Below, piece by piece: positions 1-8,622 of a stretch of 64,000 nt of DNA; the first letter of the stretch is position 1, and each line of letters begins with the position of its first letter. The stretch covers positions 124,001 through 188,000 of the forward strand of contig NZ_CANLTL010000005.1 of NCBI RefSeq assembly GCF_947494015.1. Reading direction: 5' to 3'. The stretch comes from an uncultured Cellulomonas sp. GTDB taxonomy: Bacteria > Actinomycetota > Actinomycetes > Actinomycetales > Cellulomonadaceae. The notes beneath the pieces are model-generated. The model saw nothing but the letters and a program-made list of their open reading frames with translations. It was not told where the DNA came from and did no database searches. A program made the position numbers and the translations under genes.

Positions 1-1750
1 CGATCGCGGTCGCCGTGCCGGGGTGGTCGCCGGTGATCATCTTGACCCGGATGCCGGCGGCGTGTGCCTCGGTGATCGCGGCGGTGGCCTCCGGCCTCGG
101 TGGGTCGACGATGCCGACGACCCCGAGGAACGTCAGGCCTCGGTCGAGGTCGCCCAGCGTGATGTCGTCGGCCCCGTCGGCCGGGCGGACGGCCGCGGCC
201 AGGACGCGCAGCCCCTGGCCGGACAGCGCATCGATGCGCGCCTCCCAGGCAACACGGTCCAGCGGCACGAGCCCGCCGTCCGCGCCCTGCTCGGTGGCCG
301 CTCGGTCCAGCAGCCGGCCTGGGGCACCGACCACGTGCACGACACGCGTCGCGCCGCCCGGCCCGGTCCCGTCCGGCAGGTCGTCCAGGGTCGCGGCGAA
401 CTTGTGGGCGGACTCGAACGGCACCGCACCGACGCGGGTGCCGCCACCGCTCGCCGCGCCGGCCTTCGCGGCCAGCACCACCAGGGCGCCCTCGGTCGGC
501 TGGCCGACGACGCGCCACCCGTCGTCGGTCTGCTCGACCTGGGCGTCGTTGCACAGCGCGGCGGCGCGGACGAACGCAGCGAGGTCGGGGTGCGCATCCA
601 ACCGAGCGGTCGCGCCGTCGGCGGTGACGACCCGGCCGACGGGGTCGTACCCGGCGCCCTCGACGGTGTACGAGCCCGCAACCGTGACCACGGTGCGAGC
701 GGTCATCTCGTTCTGGGTCAGCGTGCCGGTCTTGTCTGAGCAGATCGTCGTGGTGGAGCCGAGCGTCTCCACGGCCTCCATCTTGCGGGTGATCGCGTTG
801 CGCCGGGCCATCTGCTGCACGCCGAGCGCGAGCGTGATCGTCACCAGCGCGGGCAACCCCTCCGGTACCGCAGCGACCGCGAACCCGATGGCCGCGGAGA
901 TCAGCTCGTCGACGCCGAGGCCGTGGACGAAGCGGCCGACGAGCAGCATGACGACGGCCAGCACGCCGATGAGGACCGACAGCTGCGTTCCCAGATGCGC
1001 CAGCTGCCGCGCCAGTGGCGTGTCGATCGCTTCCTGCTCGGTGACGAGCGCGGAGATGCGGCCGATCTCCGTGTCCCGCCCCGTCGCGACGACCACCGCC
1101 TCGCCGGTCCCGGCGGTCACGATCGTCCCGGAGAACAGCATCGACGCCCGGTCACCCACACCCGCGTCGGCGTCGACGACGTCGGCGGACTTTTCCGCCG
1201 GCACCGACTCACCGGTCAGCGCCGACTCGTCGACCTGCAGCTCGGCCGAGGTGAGCACCCGCACATCGGCCGGCACCCGATCGCCGCTACGCACCCGGAC
1301 GACGTCTCCGACCACCAGGGTCACGGCGTCGACCACCACCCAGTCCCCGTCGCGCCGGATCTGCGCGTTCGACGACTGCATCCGGCGCAGCCCGGCCAGG
1401 GCGGACGCGGCCCGGCCCTCCTGGATGAACCCGATCAACCCGGTCGCGACGATCACCACGACGATGACGGTGAAGTCCACCCAGTCGCGGGTGATCGCCT
1501 TGAGCACCGCGGCCGCGATGAGGATGTAGATCAGCACGTCGGCGTACTGGCTCAGGAGCCGCTTGAGCACCGACGGCTGAGGTGGCGCGGGCAGCTCGTT
1601 GCGGCCGTCTCGCGCCAGCCGCGCCTCGGCGTCGCGCCCCGTCAACCCCTCCGGCGAGCCGACGACGGCCCGCAGCACCTCCTCACCCCGGAGCGACCAC
1701 GGCGTGGGCAGCGTCTGCGTGGGGGAGGAGTCAGGTGCAGTGGTCGACAC
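1..1750 (-). CDS. P2-type cation-transporting ATPase (N-terminal and central part, cut by window edge)
   Basis: Membrane pump using ATP to export or exchange a cation, probably Ca2+ or Na+/K+. Visible in order: a cation-ATPase N-terminal domain ending in a membrane pair near residue 60-110, the actuator motif TGES, the membrane-4 motif PEGLP that is typical of P2A/P2C pumps (no CPx heavy-metal motif), and the phosphorylation motif [10 protein letters not shown] with the aspartate at residue 339. The nucleotide-binding domain follows, up to the hinge motif TGDHPGTA near the window edge. The C-terminal membrane helices lie outside the window. The GTG start at 1750 follows a GGAAAG Shine-Dalgarno; reading the plus strand here gives only Pro/Ser/Arg-rich shadow frames. 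The exact ion is not decidable from what is visible. Confidence 0.9.
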   Translation of the reverse strand, partial: MSTTAPDSSPTQTLPTPWSLRGEEVLRAVVGSPEGLTGRDAEARLARDGRNELPAPPQPSVLKRLLSQYADVLIYILIAAAVLKAITRDWVDFTVIVVVIVATGLIGFIQEGRAASALAGLRRMQSSNAQIRRDGDWVVVDAVTLVVGDVVRVRSGDRVPADVRVLTSAELQVDESALTGESVPAEKSADVVDADAGVGDRASMLFSGTIVTAGTGEAVVVATGRDTEIGRISALVTEQEAIDTPLARQLAHLGTQLSVLIGVLAVVMLLVGRFVHGLGVDELISAAIGFAVAAVPEGLPALVTITLALGVQQMARRNAITRKMEAVETLGSTTTICSDKTGTLTQNEMTARTVVTVAGSYTVEGAGYDPVGRVVTADGATARLDAHPDLAAFVRAAALCNDAQVEQTDDGWRVVGQPTEGALVVLAAKAGAASGGGTRVGAVPFESAHKFAATLDDLPDGTGPGGATRVVHVVGAPGRLLDRAATEQGADGGLVPLDRVAWEARIDALSGQGLRVLAAAVRPADGADDITLGDLDRGLTFLGVVGIVDPPRPEATAAITEAHAAGIRVKMITGDHPGTATAI

Positions 1751-1893
1751 AGGGTGGCTACTTTCCAGGCTGCCTGATGCGGGGGCAGTTCATCGCTCGC
1801 CACCGAGTGCTGGCGTTGTCGCTGGTGCGGAGGCGAGCACGGGAACTTCCTGGTGCCGGCCCTGGCACGAGCTACCTGGGCCGTCGGTAGTTG

Positions 1894-2250
1894 TCATGCC
1901 TTGACGACGGTCAGGAGCACGGCTGCGTCTTCCATCGCTTCAAGGCTGTGGCGGGAGTCCGGGACGATCAGAAGATCTCCGGTCGAACCCTCCCAGGATG
2001 CGTCTGCGGCCACCAGCCGCACCCTTCCGTGCAGGACGTGAACCGTGGCCTCGCCCGGGTTCTCGTGCTCGTTGAGCGACTGGCCGGCGATCAACGCGAT
2101 GAGGGTCTGGCGCAGGTGGTGCTCGTGGCCGCCGTAGACGGTGGAGCTGCTGCGTCCGCTCGGGGCGGTGGTCGCGAGCTTGATCTGCTGGCGGGCAAGG
2201 GCTGTCAGCGACAGTTTCAGCATGTGTGGGGTGTCCTGTCCGGTGGTCAC
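1894..2250 (-). CDS. Small cupin-domain protein
   Basis: A 118-residue single-domain cupin. The first cupin motif is visible as EHENPGEATVHVLHG, with histidines and glutamate positioned to bind a metal, followed by a G-D-LLIVP second motif. The GTG start overlaps the stop of the upstream oxidoreductase by 4 bp (GTGA), so the two are translationally coupled and probably act together. Such small cupins often bind metals or small ligands or act as sensors; the substrate is unknown. Nothing indicates secretion. Confidence 0.75.
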   Translation of the reverse strand: MTTGQDTPHMLKLSLTALARQQIKLATTAPSGRSSSTVYGGHEHHLRQTLIALIAGQSLNEHENPGEATVHVLHGRVRLVAADASWEGSTGDLLIVPDSRHSLEAMEDAAVLLTVVKA

Positions 2251-3170
2251 GAGGCGGGTGCGTGGAGCATCTCCAGGACGATCTTGCCGGTGGCGTGGCC
2301 GTCCTCCACGGTAGCGATGGCTTCGCCGGCCCGCTCCAGTGGGTAGAGGGCGGAGATGTGGGGGTCGACGAGGTCGTACTCGATGACGCCGGTGATCTTG
2401 GCCATCGCCTGGGGGGTGCGTACGAGGCCTGTACCGCCGAGCTCGGTGGCAGTGGCGGGGTCCGCGGCGGAGATGATCCTCGTGGGGTCGGCGACGAGGT
2501 CGGCGACCTCGCGGAGCGCCTCGCCGCCGACGAGGTCGAGGATGAGGTCGACCCCGTCCGGGGCGGCCTGGCGGGCCCGGTCGGCGACGCCGTCGCCCGA
2601 GGGGACGAAGGTGGCGCCGGTGGACTCGACGACTTTCCGCTTGGACTCGCTGGCGATGCCGATGACGGTGAACTCGTGGACGCGCCCGATCTGGGCGACC
2701 ATGAGGCCCACGCCGCCACCGGCGCCGATGACCAGCAGCTTCTGCCCGGGTTCGAGCTCGATCTGGTGGGTGGCGTCGTAGGCGGCGGCTGCTGCGACGG
2801 GGATGGTGGCGGCGTCGGCGAAGGAGATCTCCTCGGGTTTGGCCACCGCGTCGGTGGCGCGCACGATCGTGTGCTCGGCGAAGGCGCCGTGGCCGGGGGC
2901 GGCCAGGCCGAGGATCTCCTGGCCCACCGTGAAGTCGTGGACGTCGGCGCCGATCGCGGTGACCACACCGGAGAGCTCGTGGCCCATGGGGGCCGGTAGC
3001 GGCTGGTCGGTGCCGTGGCGATCGGCGCGGGTCTTCCAGTCGGCGGGGTTGACCCCCGCGGCGCGGACCTGCACGGCGAGCTCGCCGGCGCCCGGGTGGG
3101 GCTCGGGGCGGTCGATGAGCTCCTGGGCCTCGGGGCCGCCGAACTCGGTGAAGACGTACACCTTGGACAT
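2247..3170 (-). CDS. NAD(P)-dependent quinone-oxidoreductase-like MDR protein
   Basis: A 307-residue medium-chain dehydrogenase/reductase. The GroES-like N-terminal fold (MSKVYVFTEFGGPEAQ start; PMGHELSG motif) is followed by a Rossmann fold with the glycine motif VIGAGGGVGLMVAQIG near residue 150. Members of this quinone-oxidoreductase/zinc-type alcohol dehydrogenase group reduce quinones or enones with NADPH; the structural zinc cysteine cluster is absent. The ATG at 3170 is chosen because AAGGAGG lies 8 nt upstream; longer in-frame extensions are Arg/Pro/His-rich and not coding. It is the first gene of a two-gene operon with the small cupin at 1894-2250. Confidence 0.85.
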   Translation of the reverse strand: MSKVYVFTEFGGPEAQELIDRPEPHPGAGELAVQVRAAGVNPADWKTRADRHGTDQPLPAPMGHELSGVVTAIGADVHDFTVGQEILGLAAPGHGAFAEHTIVRATDAVAKPEEISFADAATIPVAAAAAYDATHQIELEPGQKLLVIGAGGGVGLMVAQIGRVHEFTVIGIASESKRKVVESTGATFVPSGDGVADRARQAAPDGVDLILDLVGGEALREVADLVADPTRIISAADPATATELGGTGLVRTPQAMAKITGVIEYDLVDPHISALYPLERAGEAIATVEDGHATGKIVLEMLHAPAS

Positions 3171-3247
3171 GGGGAGTGCCTCCTTCTTCTCGCGATCGGA
3201 CCTAGACGCGTGAGCCCGCCGGCGGCGTTTGGACGCCCGTGGGTGTG

Positions 3248-3685
3248 TCAGGTGTGGTCGGGGGTGGGGGGCTCGTCCTGGCCTGCTGCTTCGGCGGCGT
3301 CGGCGTCGGCCTTGGTGGCGTAGGTCCCGCCGGTGGCGTGCTCGGGCGGGGCGTAGACGGTGTAGAGCACGAGCGGTCGGTCGCCGGTATTGCGGAAGTT
3401 GTGCCGGGTCCCTGCCGGGACGGCGCACTGGTCCCCGGCCTCGATGGGGTGGGTGTGGCCGTTGAGGTCCGCTTCGCCGGTGCCGCTGACGAAGGTGAGG
3501 ATCTGGTCTGTGCTCTGGTGGACCTCGTCGCCGATCTCCCCGCCGGCGGGGATGGTCATGACGACGACCTGGGCGTGCTCGCCGGTCCACAGCACGCGGC
3601 GGAAGTCGGGGTTCTGCTGGGCGATGTCGGCGAGCGTGAAGTGCGCGACGTTCCCGTCGGCGGTGAAGTGGTCGGTGGTGCTCAT
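3248..3685 (-). CDS. Cupin-domain protein
   Basis: A 145-residue protein with a clear double-stranded beta-helix cupin signature: GGEIGDEVHQSTDQILTFV (first motif) and AGDQCAVPAGTRHNFRNTG (second motif). The short C-terminal tail is charged and likely disordered. It lies 77 bp upstream, in the same direction, of the oxidoreductase/cupin pair and downstream of the P1B ATPase, so the genes from 5703 to 1894 could form one stress operon. Metal binding is likely from the histidines. The function is unknown. Confidence 0.8.
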   Translation of the reverse strand: MSTTDHFTADGNVAHFTLADIAQQNPDFRRVLWTGEHAQVVVMTIPAGGEIGDEVHQSTDQILTFVSGTGEADLNGHTHPIEAGDQCAVPAGTRHNFRNTGDRPLVLYTVYAPPEHATGGTYATKADADAAEAAGQDEPPTPDHT

Positions 3686-3762
3686 GGTGTTCCTCCTGCT
3701 GTCGTGGCGACTCGTGGGTGCGGTGCGGGGGCGTCGCTGGGGACGCGGTGGGCCGTCCGGTC

Positions 3763-5703
3763 TCAGGACCGACCGGCGTGCGCTGGTGCCGGTGTGGTGG
3801 GGGCCGGTGCCGAGGGCGTGGTGGCAGGTGCACCGGTGTGCTCCGTGCGGCGCAGCAGGCGCATCGCGTTGGCGATGACGACCAGGACCGAGACCTCGTG
3901 GACGAGCATCCCGATGGACATCGTCACTCCGCCCAGCAGTACCCCGGCGAGCAGGAGGGTGACGGTGAGCAGGGCGATGGTGATGTTCTGGCGCATGTTG
4001 TTCACGGTGCGCCGGGCCAGGCCGATCGCTTCGGGGAGCTTGAGCAGGTTGTCGCCCATCAGGGCGATGTCAGCGGTCTCGATGGCCACCGCCGAGCCGG
4101 CTGCGCCCATCGCGACGCCGATGTCGGCCGTGGCCAGGGCGGGGGCGTCGTTGACGCCGTCGCCGACCATCGCCACCACGTAGCCCGCGCGCTGCAGGTC
4201 GGCGACCGCTTCGAGCTTGTCCTCGGGCAGCAGGCCCGCGCGGACCTCGTCGACCCCGGTGGTGCGCCCGACGGCGTCGGCCACCAAGGGGGCGTCGCCG
4301 GTGAGCATGACCACCTTCGTCACCCCGGAGGTGTGTAGGCGGCGGACCATCTCGGCGGCGTCGGCGCGGACCTCGTCGGCGACGGCGACCACACCGGCCA
4401 CCGCGTCGTCGACGGCCACGATCATCGCCGTGCGCCCGGCGGCGGCGAGCTCACGCACCACGGCTGCCGCGCCGACGGTGTCGGCGATGCCGTACTGCTC
4501 GAGCAGTGCCTGGTTCCCGATCAGGACGCGGCGGCCGGCGGTGGTGGCGGTGATGCCCTTGCCGGGCACCGGCTCGGTCACCTCGGGCAGGTGCGGGGTG
4601 CGCAGCCCTTCGGCGGCGGCGGCGGCCAGGATGGGGCGGGCGAGCGGGTGCTCGGAGCCGGCCTCGGCGGCCGCGGCCCACGCGAGCACGTCGGTCCGGG
4701 TCATGGCCGGGTCCAGGACGACGACGTCGGTCAGGTGGGGGCGGCCCCTGGTCAGGGTGCCGGTCTTGTCGACCGCGACCGCGGTGATCTTGGCCGAGCG
4801 CTCGAGGAACTCGCCGCCCTTGATGAGGATGCCGTCCTTGGCGGCCCGGCCGATGCCCGCGACGATGGAGACGGGGATGGAGATCACCAGCGCGCCGGGG
4901 CAGCCGATGACCAGCAGGGTCAGCGCCAGCACTATGTCACCGGTGATCAGGCCGACGACCAGCGCCAGGACCATGATCGCCGGGGTGTACCAGGTCGAGA
5001 ACCTGTCGATGAACTGCGCTGTCTTCGCCTTGGCGTCCTGCGCGTCCTCGACGCGGTGGATGATGCGGGCCAGGGTCGTGTCGGCGCCGATACCGGTGGC
5101 CTGGACCTGCAGGAACCCCCCTCGGGAGACGGTGCCGGCGAAGACGTGGTCGCCCGTGGACTTCTCCACGGGGATGGACTCCCCGGTGATGGACGCCTCG
5201 TCCAGGGCGCCGGTCCCGGCGATGACCTGACCGTCGACGGGGACCTTGGCGCCGTTCTTGACCAGCACGGTCTCACCCATGGCCACCGAGGCGGCGGCCA
5301 CCTCGACCTGCTCGCCGTCGCGCATCACGACGGCCACGTCGGGGGCGACGGCGACGAGCTCGGCCAGTGCCGAGCGGGTCCTGTTCAGCGTTGCGGACTC
5401 CAGCGCGTGGCCGATCGCGAACAGGAACGTCACCGCGGCGGCTTCCCAGTACTGGCCGATGATGACCGCGCCGATCGTGGCGATCGAGACCAGCAGGTCG
5501 ATGCCCACGACTCGGGCCAGCAGGGCTCGGGCCGCCTTGATCACGATCGGAGTACCGGCGATCACCGCGGCGGCCACCATGAAGACGTCACTGACCGGAT
5601 CGGAGCCCAGCACGCGAGCTACGAAGAAGGACGTCAGGATCAGAGCCCCGGACGTCGTCGGGATCGCCCACCGCCCGTTCCACCACTGGTGCAGCGCGTT
5701 CAT
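3763..5703 (-). CDS. P1B-type heavy-metal translocating ATPase with CPG motif
   Basis: A 646-residue metal-export ATPase without an N-terminal metal-binding domain. Membrane helices lead into the actuator motif TGES, the transmembrane-6 motif GCPGALVIS (C268-P269-G270, where most relatives have CPC), the phosphorylation motif DKTGT at D312, an SEHPL motif and GDGVND. Helices near residues 70-130 look most like Zn/Cd/Co exporters, but the CPG variant leaves the ion uncertain. The ATG at 5703 is preferred over an upstream in-frame GTG because AGGA lies 8 nt before it. The promoter carries a Crp/Fnr-type site at 5784-5797. The small CxxC protein upstream (5936-6178) is a candidate partner. Confidence 0.9.
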   Translation of the reverse strand: MNALHQWWNGRWAIPTTSGALILTSFFVARVLGSDPVSDVFMVAAAVIAGTPIVIKAARALLARVVGIDLLVSIATIGAVIIGQYWEAAAVTFLFAIGHALESATLNRTRSALAELVAVAPDVAVVMRDGEQVEVAAASVAMGETVLVKNGAKVPVDGQVIAGTGALDEASITGESIPVEKSTGDHVFAGTVSRGGFLQVQATGIGADTTLARIIHRVEDAQDAKAKTAQFIDRFSTWYTPAIMVLALVVGLITGDIVLALTLLVIGCPGALVISIPVSIVAGIGRAAKDGILIKGGEFLERSAKITAVAVDKTGTLTRGRPHLTDVVVLDPAMTRTDVLAWAAAAEAGSEHPLARPILAAAAAEGLRTPHLPEVTEPVPGKGITATTAGRRVLIGNQALLEQYGIADTVGAAAVVRELAAAGRTAMIVAVDDAVAGVVAVADEVRADAAEMVRRLHTSGVTKVVMLTGDAPLVADAVGRTTGVDEVRAGLLPEDKLEAVADLQRAGYVVAMVGDGVNDAPALATADIGVAMGAAGSAVAIETADIALMGDNLLKLPEAIGLARRTVNNMRQNITIALLTVTLLLAGVLLGGVTMSIGMLVHEVSVLVVIANAMRLLRRTEHTGAPATTPSAPAPTTPAPAHAGRS

Positions 5704-5755
5704 CGCAGTTGTCCTCGTCTCGAGCAGTGGATCCCGTGATGGGGTCCTGACCACG

Positions 5756-5797
5756 ACGCTACGGAGGGCTGACCTCGGCGACGATGACGGGCGTCAA
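5756..5797 (-). promoter_or_regulatory. Crp/Fnr-type operator plus -10 box for the P1B ATPase
   Basis: On the minus strand TTGACGCCCGTCAT (5784-5797) matches the Fnr/Dnr pattern TTGAY-N4-RTCAA in nine of ten positions. A -10 box TAGCGT lies at 5756-5761, with its first base 29.5 bp from the operator centre, which places the operator near -41.5, the class II activator position. The start codon is about 88 bp from the centre. The same arrangement recurs at 6232-6273. Confidence 0.65.
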
Positions 5798-5935
5798 TTA
5801 ACGGCACATGGACCTCGCGGGTCGCCACGAGTGGCCACGGGGCAGGCCCGGGCCGGTCGGGTCCTGGTACGACGAAGCGCCACCGCCGAGGTGGGAGCTG
5901 CTCGGCGGTGAGGCGCGGGAATGCGAGTCCGAGGG

Positions 5936-6178
5936 CTAGAAGGACGCCGGCCTGGCGACGAAGCCCGCCTTGGCGACGGCGGCGACCAGGTCGTCGACGC
6001 TGACCTCGGTCGCGTCGTGGTCGACCTCGATGCGAGCGGACGCGAAGTGGACCTTCACGGCACTGACGCCGGCGAGACGCCCGACCTGCTTCTCGATCTT
6101 GGACACGCAGGACGGGCAGGAGAAGCCCTCGGCGCGCAGGACCGTGTGGGTGGTGGTGACGGGAGCGGTGGTGCTCAT
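5936..6178 (-). CDS. Heavy-metal-associated (HMA) domain protein, metallochaperone-like
   Basis: An 80-residue stand-alone ferredoxin-fold metal-binding domain. The metal loop FSCPSCVSKIEKQVG carries the CxxC pair near residues 21-24, and the sequence ends with a typical KAGFVAR strand. Family members bind Cu(I) or similar soft metals and hand them to P1B ATPases. Here the loop is S-C-P-S-C, whereas copper chaperones usually have M-x-C-x-x-C. The ATG at 6178 has GAAGGA 6 nt upstream. It has its own Crp/Fnr-type promoter, matched to that of the P1B ATPase, so the two are likely co-expressed. Confidence 0.85.
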   Translation of the reverse strand: MSTTAPVTTTHTVLRAEGFSCPSCVSKIEKQVGRLAGVSAVKVHFASARIEVDHDATEVSVDDLVAAVAKAGFVARPASF

Positions 6179-6231
6179 CGTGGTCCTTCTCTCTGTTCGT
6201 GGGGATCACCCCTGGTGGGGTGCTGACCACC

Positions 6232-6273
6232 ACGTTAGGAGCGGACCGGTGACCCGGCGATGACGTGCATCAA
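6232..6273 (-). promoter_or_regulatory. Crp/Fnr-type operator plus -10 box for the HMA protein
   Basis: On the minus strand TTGATGCACGTCAT (6260-6273) is followed by a -10 box TAACGT at 6232-6237. The operator centre to -10 spacing (29.5 bp) is identical to the site in front of the P1B ATPase, and the distance to the start codon differs by only 1 bp. The gene for a Crp/Fnr protein begins at 6355 and is the obvious candidate regulator. Confidence 0.65.
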
Positions 6274-6354
6274 TCAACGGCAGGACGGGCGCCCGGAGCA
6301 CAGGACGACCGGCCGGCGCGGGTGCCCTAGGTGGACGCCGACCTCGCCGACCGT

Positions 6355-7194
6355 TCAGGGAGTCGGCCGTCCGCTGCCGTCGGATGCCGTCGCGGCGAGT
6401 CGGTCCCGGTCGAGGATTGCGGTCCACCGGCGTCCGGAGTCGATGACGCCATCCCTGCGGAGCTGGCTCATCACCCGCGAGACGGACTCCGGTGTCGATC
6501 CGGTCATCGCGGCCAGGTCGGTGCGGGACAGCGGCAGCTGGAGCAGGGTCGCGCCGGAGATGCCGTCCTGGCCGAACTTGTCCGCCAGGCGCAACAGGCC
6601 GCTCGCGACGCGCTGCGCCACGGTCTCGGTGGACTGAGCAGTCACGTCAGTGCGGGCCTGGGCAAGAAGCGCCGTGGTGTCGTCGATGACGCGCAACGCG
6701 ACCTCGGGGTACTCGCTCAGGATGCCTCTGAACGCGCGGGTGTCGATGCGCAGCGCGCACGTGGTGGTCAAGGCGCGGACCGTCTCGAGGTAGGTGGGCT
6801 GCCCCAGGTCGCGCATCCCGCCGAAGAGGTCGCCGGGGGCGAGGAGGTCGACGACCACCTCCTGACCGTTCACGGTCACCCTGGACGCCTTCGCCCGCCC
6901 GGCTGCCAGGACGTACAGGTGCTCGGCCCGCTCTCCGGCCAGGTACAGCAGGTCGTCCTCGGCCCAGGACAGGGAGACCATGCGGCGCTCGACACCGACG
7001 AGCTCGTCATGGGACAAGCCGGCGAAGAGCGGAACCCGACCCAGGACCTTCATCCGCACCGGTAGCGGGCACTGGTGAGGCTGAGCGCTGGCCGAGCGCA
7101 GCGGGACCCGGCGCCGACCCGGCGGCACGATGGCCGCCGGATGAACCGGTGCGGGCGTTCGCGGGGCTCCGGTGGGGTGAGACGCGGTGCTCAC
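6355..7194 (-). CDS. Crp/Fnr-family transcriptional regulator
   Basis: A 279-residue regulator. The N-terminal half has a cyclic-nucleotide-binding-like beta-roll (LFAGLSHDELVGVERRM to about residue 190), followed by a long dimerisation helix and a C-terminal winged helix with LPLSRTDLAAMTGSTPESV and SRVMSQLRRDGVI as the recognition unit. The four-cysteine iron-sulfur cluster of true FNR is absent, so it resembles Dnr/NnrR-type or other ligand sensors. The GTG at 7194 is chosen because GGAGG lies 6 nt upstream. It adjoins two TTGAY-N4-GTCAT promoters that it probably binds, and it is divergent from the DoxX-like gene. Confidence 0.88.
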   Translation of the reverse strand: MSTASHPTGAPRTPAPVHPAAIVPPGRRRVPLRSASAQPHQCPLPVRMKVLGRVPLFAGLSHDELVGVERRMVSLSWAEDDLLYLAGERAEHLYVLAAGRAKASRVTVNGQEVVVDLLAPGDLFGGMRDLGQPTYLETVRALTTTCALRIDTRAFRGILSEYPEVALRVIDDTTALLAQARTDVTAQSTETVAQRVASGLLRLADKFGQDGISGATLLQLPLSRTDLAAMTGSTPESVSRVMSQLRRDGVIDSGRRWTAILDRDRLAATASDGSGRPTP

Positions 7195-7402
7195 TGACGT
7201 CCTCCAGTCACGGGTGCGAAACGGGACGCACCGGGTCGGTCGGCCTCTTGGACGACGGGCAGGCACGGCTTGACCTCGGGAGGAAGCCTCGGCCGATGTA
7301 CTCGGACGACCTAAGCACATTTGTCCGAACAGTGATCAGGTAAACTCGCCTTGAGCGTCTTGGTCGCGTGCCGACCTGGACCTCCATACCGGGAGGACCG
7401 CC

Positions 7403-7822
7403 ATGGCAGTCAAGCTTCACCACATCCCGCCCCGCCTCGCCTGCGGGGCCTTCATCTTGAACACCGGGATCTCGAAGCGCTCGTTGGACGTCGAGGGGGC
7501 GACGGGCATCCGGGACCAGGCGGCCAACGCCTTCCCGGTGCTGAAGACCGTCGATCCGGTCCGCTTCGGCAAGGCCATGTCCACCTTCGAGATCGTGCTC
7601 GGCTTGACGCTGCTGGTTCCGCGCGTGCCTACGTGGGTCGGAGCGGCCGGGGTCAGCGGGTTCTCGGCGGCGTTGATGGGCGTCTACCTCAAGACCCCGG
7701 GCATGACCCGCGAGGGCGGGATCCGCCCCGCACCTGCAGGGATGGGCATCGCTCGTGACATCTTCATGCTCGGCAGCGGTCTCGGGCTCGTCATCGAGGA
7801 GCTGACCACCCGTCGCCGCTGA
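7403..7822 (+). CDS. DoxX-like small membrane protein
   Basis: A 139-residue protein with three or four hydrophobic segments (around residues 15-25, 60-95 and 115-132). Short polar loops and the overall pattern resemble the DoxX family, whose members are often linked to thiol or oxidative-stress redox chemistry. The ATG at 7403 has GGGAGG 6 nt upstream. It is divergent from the Crp/Fnr gene and is followed 51 bp later by the SufR-like regulator. The family assignment is by overall appearance only. Confidence 0.6.
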   Translation: MAVKLHHIPPRLACGAFILNTGISKRSLDVEGATGIRDQAANAFPVLKTVDPVRFGKAMSTFEIVLGLTLLVPRVPTWVGAAGVSGFSAALMGVYLKTPGMTREGGIRPAPAGMGIARDIFMLGSGLGLVIEELTTRRR

Positions 7823-7873
7823 GGGCCTCACTGTGGGCACAGAGATGCACTACCCCGATGGGAGCGTGGCGGC

Positions 7874-8572
7874 GTGAGTAGGCCTCCGAGTGCCGCAAGT
7901 GCGGAGAACGTCCGCGTCGAATCCCGCCGCCGCGTCCTGGACGTGCTCCGCGCCGCGGAGTCGGGCGGGGGAGTGAAGCACGTCGCCGAGCACACCGGCC
8001 TGCATCCCAATACGGTCCGTTTTCACCTGGAGCGGCTCGCGGACGACGGCCTCATCACCCGGCAGGTCCGACGCAGCGGTGAGCCGGGACGCCCTCCGCT
8101 GACCTACCTGGCCACCCCTGTTCCGGACGCCCACCGGTCGCATCGCGACTTCGCCCGGCTCGCCGAGGTGCTGGCCCAGGTGGTGGCGCGCACGAGTACC
8201 GACCCGGCTGCCGCCGCAGTGGAGGCGGGCCGCTCCTGGGGCCTGTCCCGCACCCCGGGCCGCACCGCGCCGACGGACACGACCGCAGCGGTCAAGGAGC
8301 TAGCCCGCACTCTCGACGAGGACGGGTTCGCGCCCAAGATCTCGACCGACGACCATGACGGGCACACCATCGTCTGGCAGCGCCACTGCCCGTACCTCGA
8401 AGTCGCCCAGACTCACCAGGACGTCGTCTGCTCGGTGCACCTGGGGCTGATGCGCGGTGTCTTGGAACGCCTGCAGGCCCCGGTCGACGTGGAACGCCTA
8501 GTGTCCCTCGCCAGCCCGGTTGGGTGCGCGGCGCACCTGACCTCCCGCAGTGTCCGGTCGTCCCGCGCATAG
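7874..8572 (+). CDS. SufR/ArsR-like winged-helix regulator with conserved cysteines
   Basis: A 232-residue protein. Residues 10-75 form a winged helix (VAEHTGLHPNTVRFHLERL with wing SGEPGRPPLTYLA). The C-terminal domain has CPYLEVA (C172), VVCSVHLGLMRGVLERL (C186) and GCAAHL (C218), the spacing seen in SufR-type repressors that hold an iron-sulfur cluster or sense metals. The GTG at 7874 has GGGAG about 10 nt upstream. The neighbours on both sides are redox proteins (DoxX-like, FdxA). Its target is unknown; no suf operon is present here. Confidence 0.75.
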   Translation: MSRPPSAASAENVRVESRRRVLDVLRAAESGGGVKHVAEHTGLHPNTVRFHLERLADDGLITRQVRRSGEPGRPPLTYLATPVPDAHRSHRDFARLAEVLAQVVARTSTDPAAAAVEAGRSWGLSRTPGRTAPTDTTAAVKELARTLDEDGFAPKISTDDHDGHTIVWQRHCPYLEVAQTHQDVVCSVHLGLMRGVLERLQAPVDVERLVSLASPVGCAAHLTSRSVRSSRA

Positions 8573-8622
8573 TCGCCGGCGTCCTCCGGTTCGGTGCTCG
8601 CCGGGCGCGGGAGCAGACGTGG

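Noticed and set aside
15-1777. Long plus-strand frames opposite the first gene
   Set aside because: They are Pro/Ser/Thr/Arg-rich with no motif, while the minus frame gives a textbook P-type ATPase.
7300-7402. A promoter for the DoxX-like gene with TTGTCC and TAAACT
   Set aside because: The spacer between these hexamers is only 14 bp, too short for a convincing promoter.
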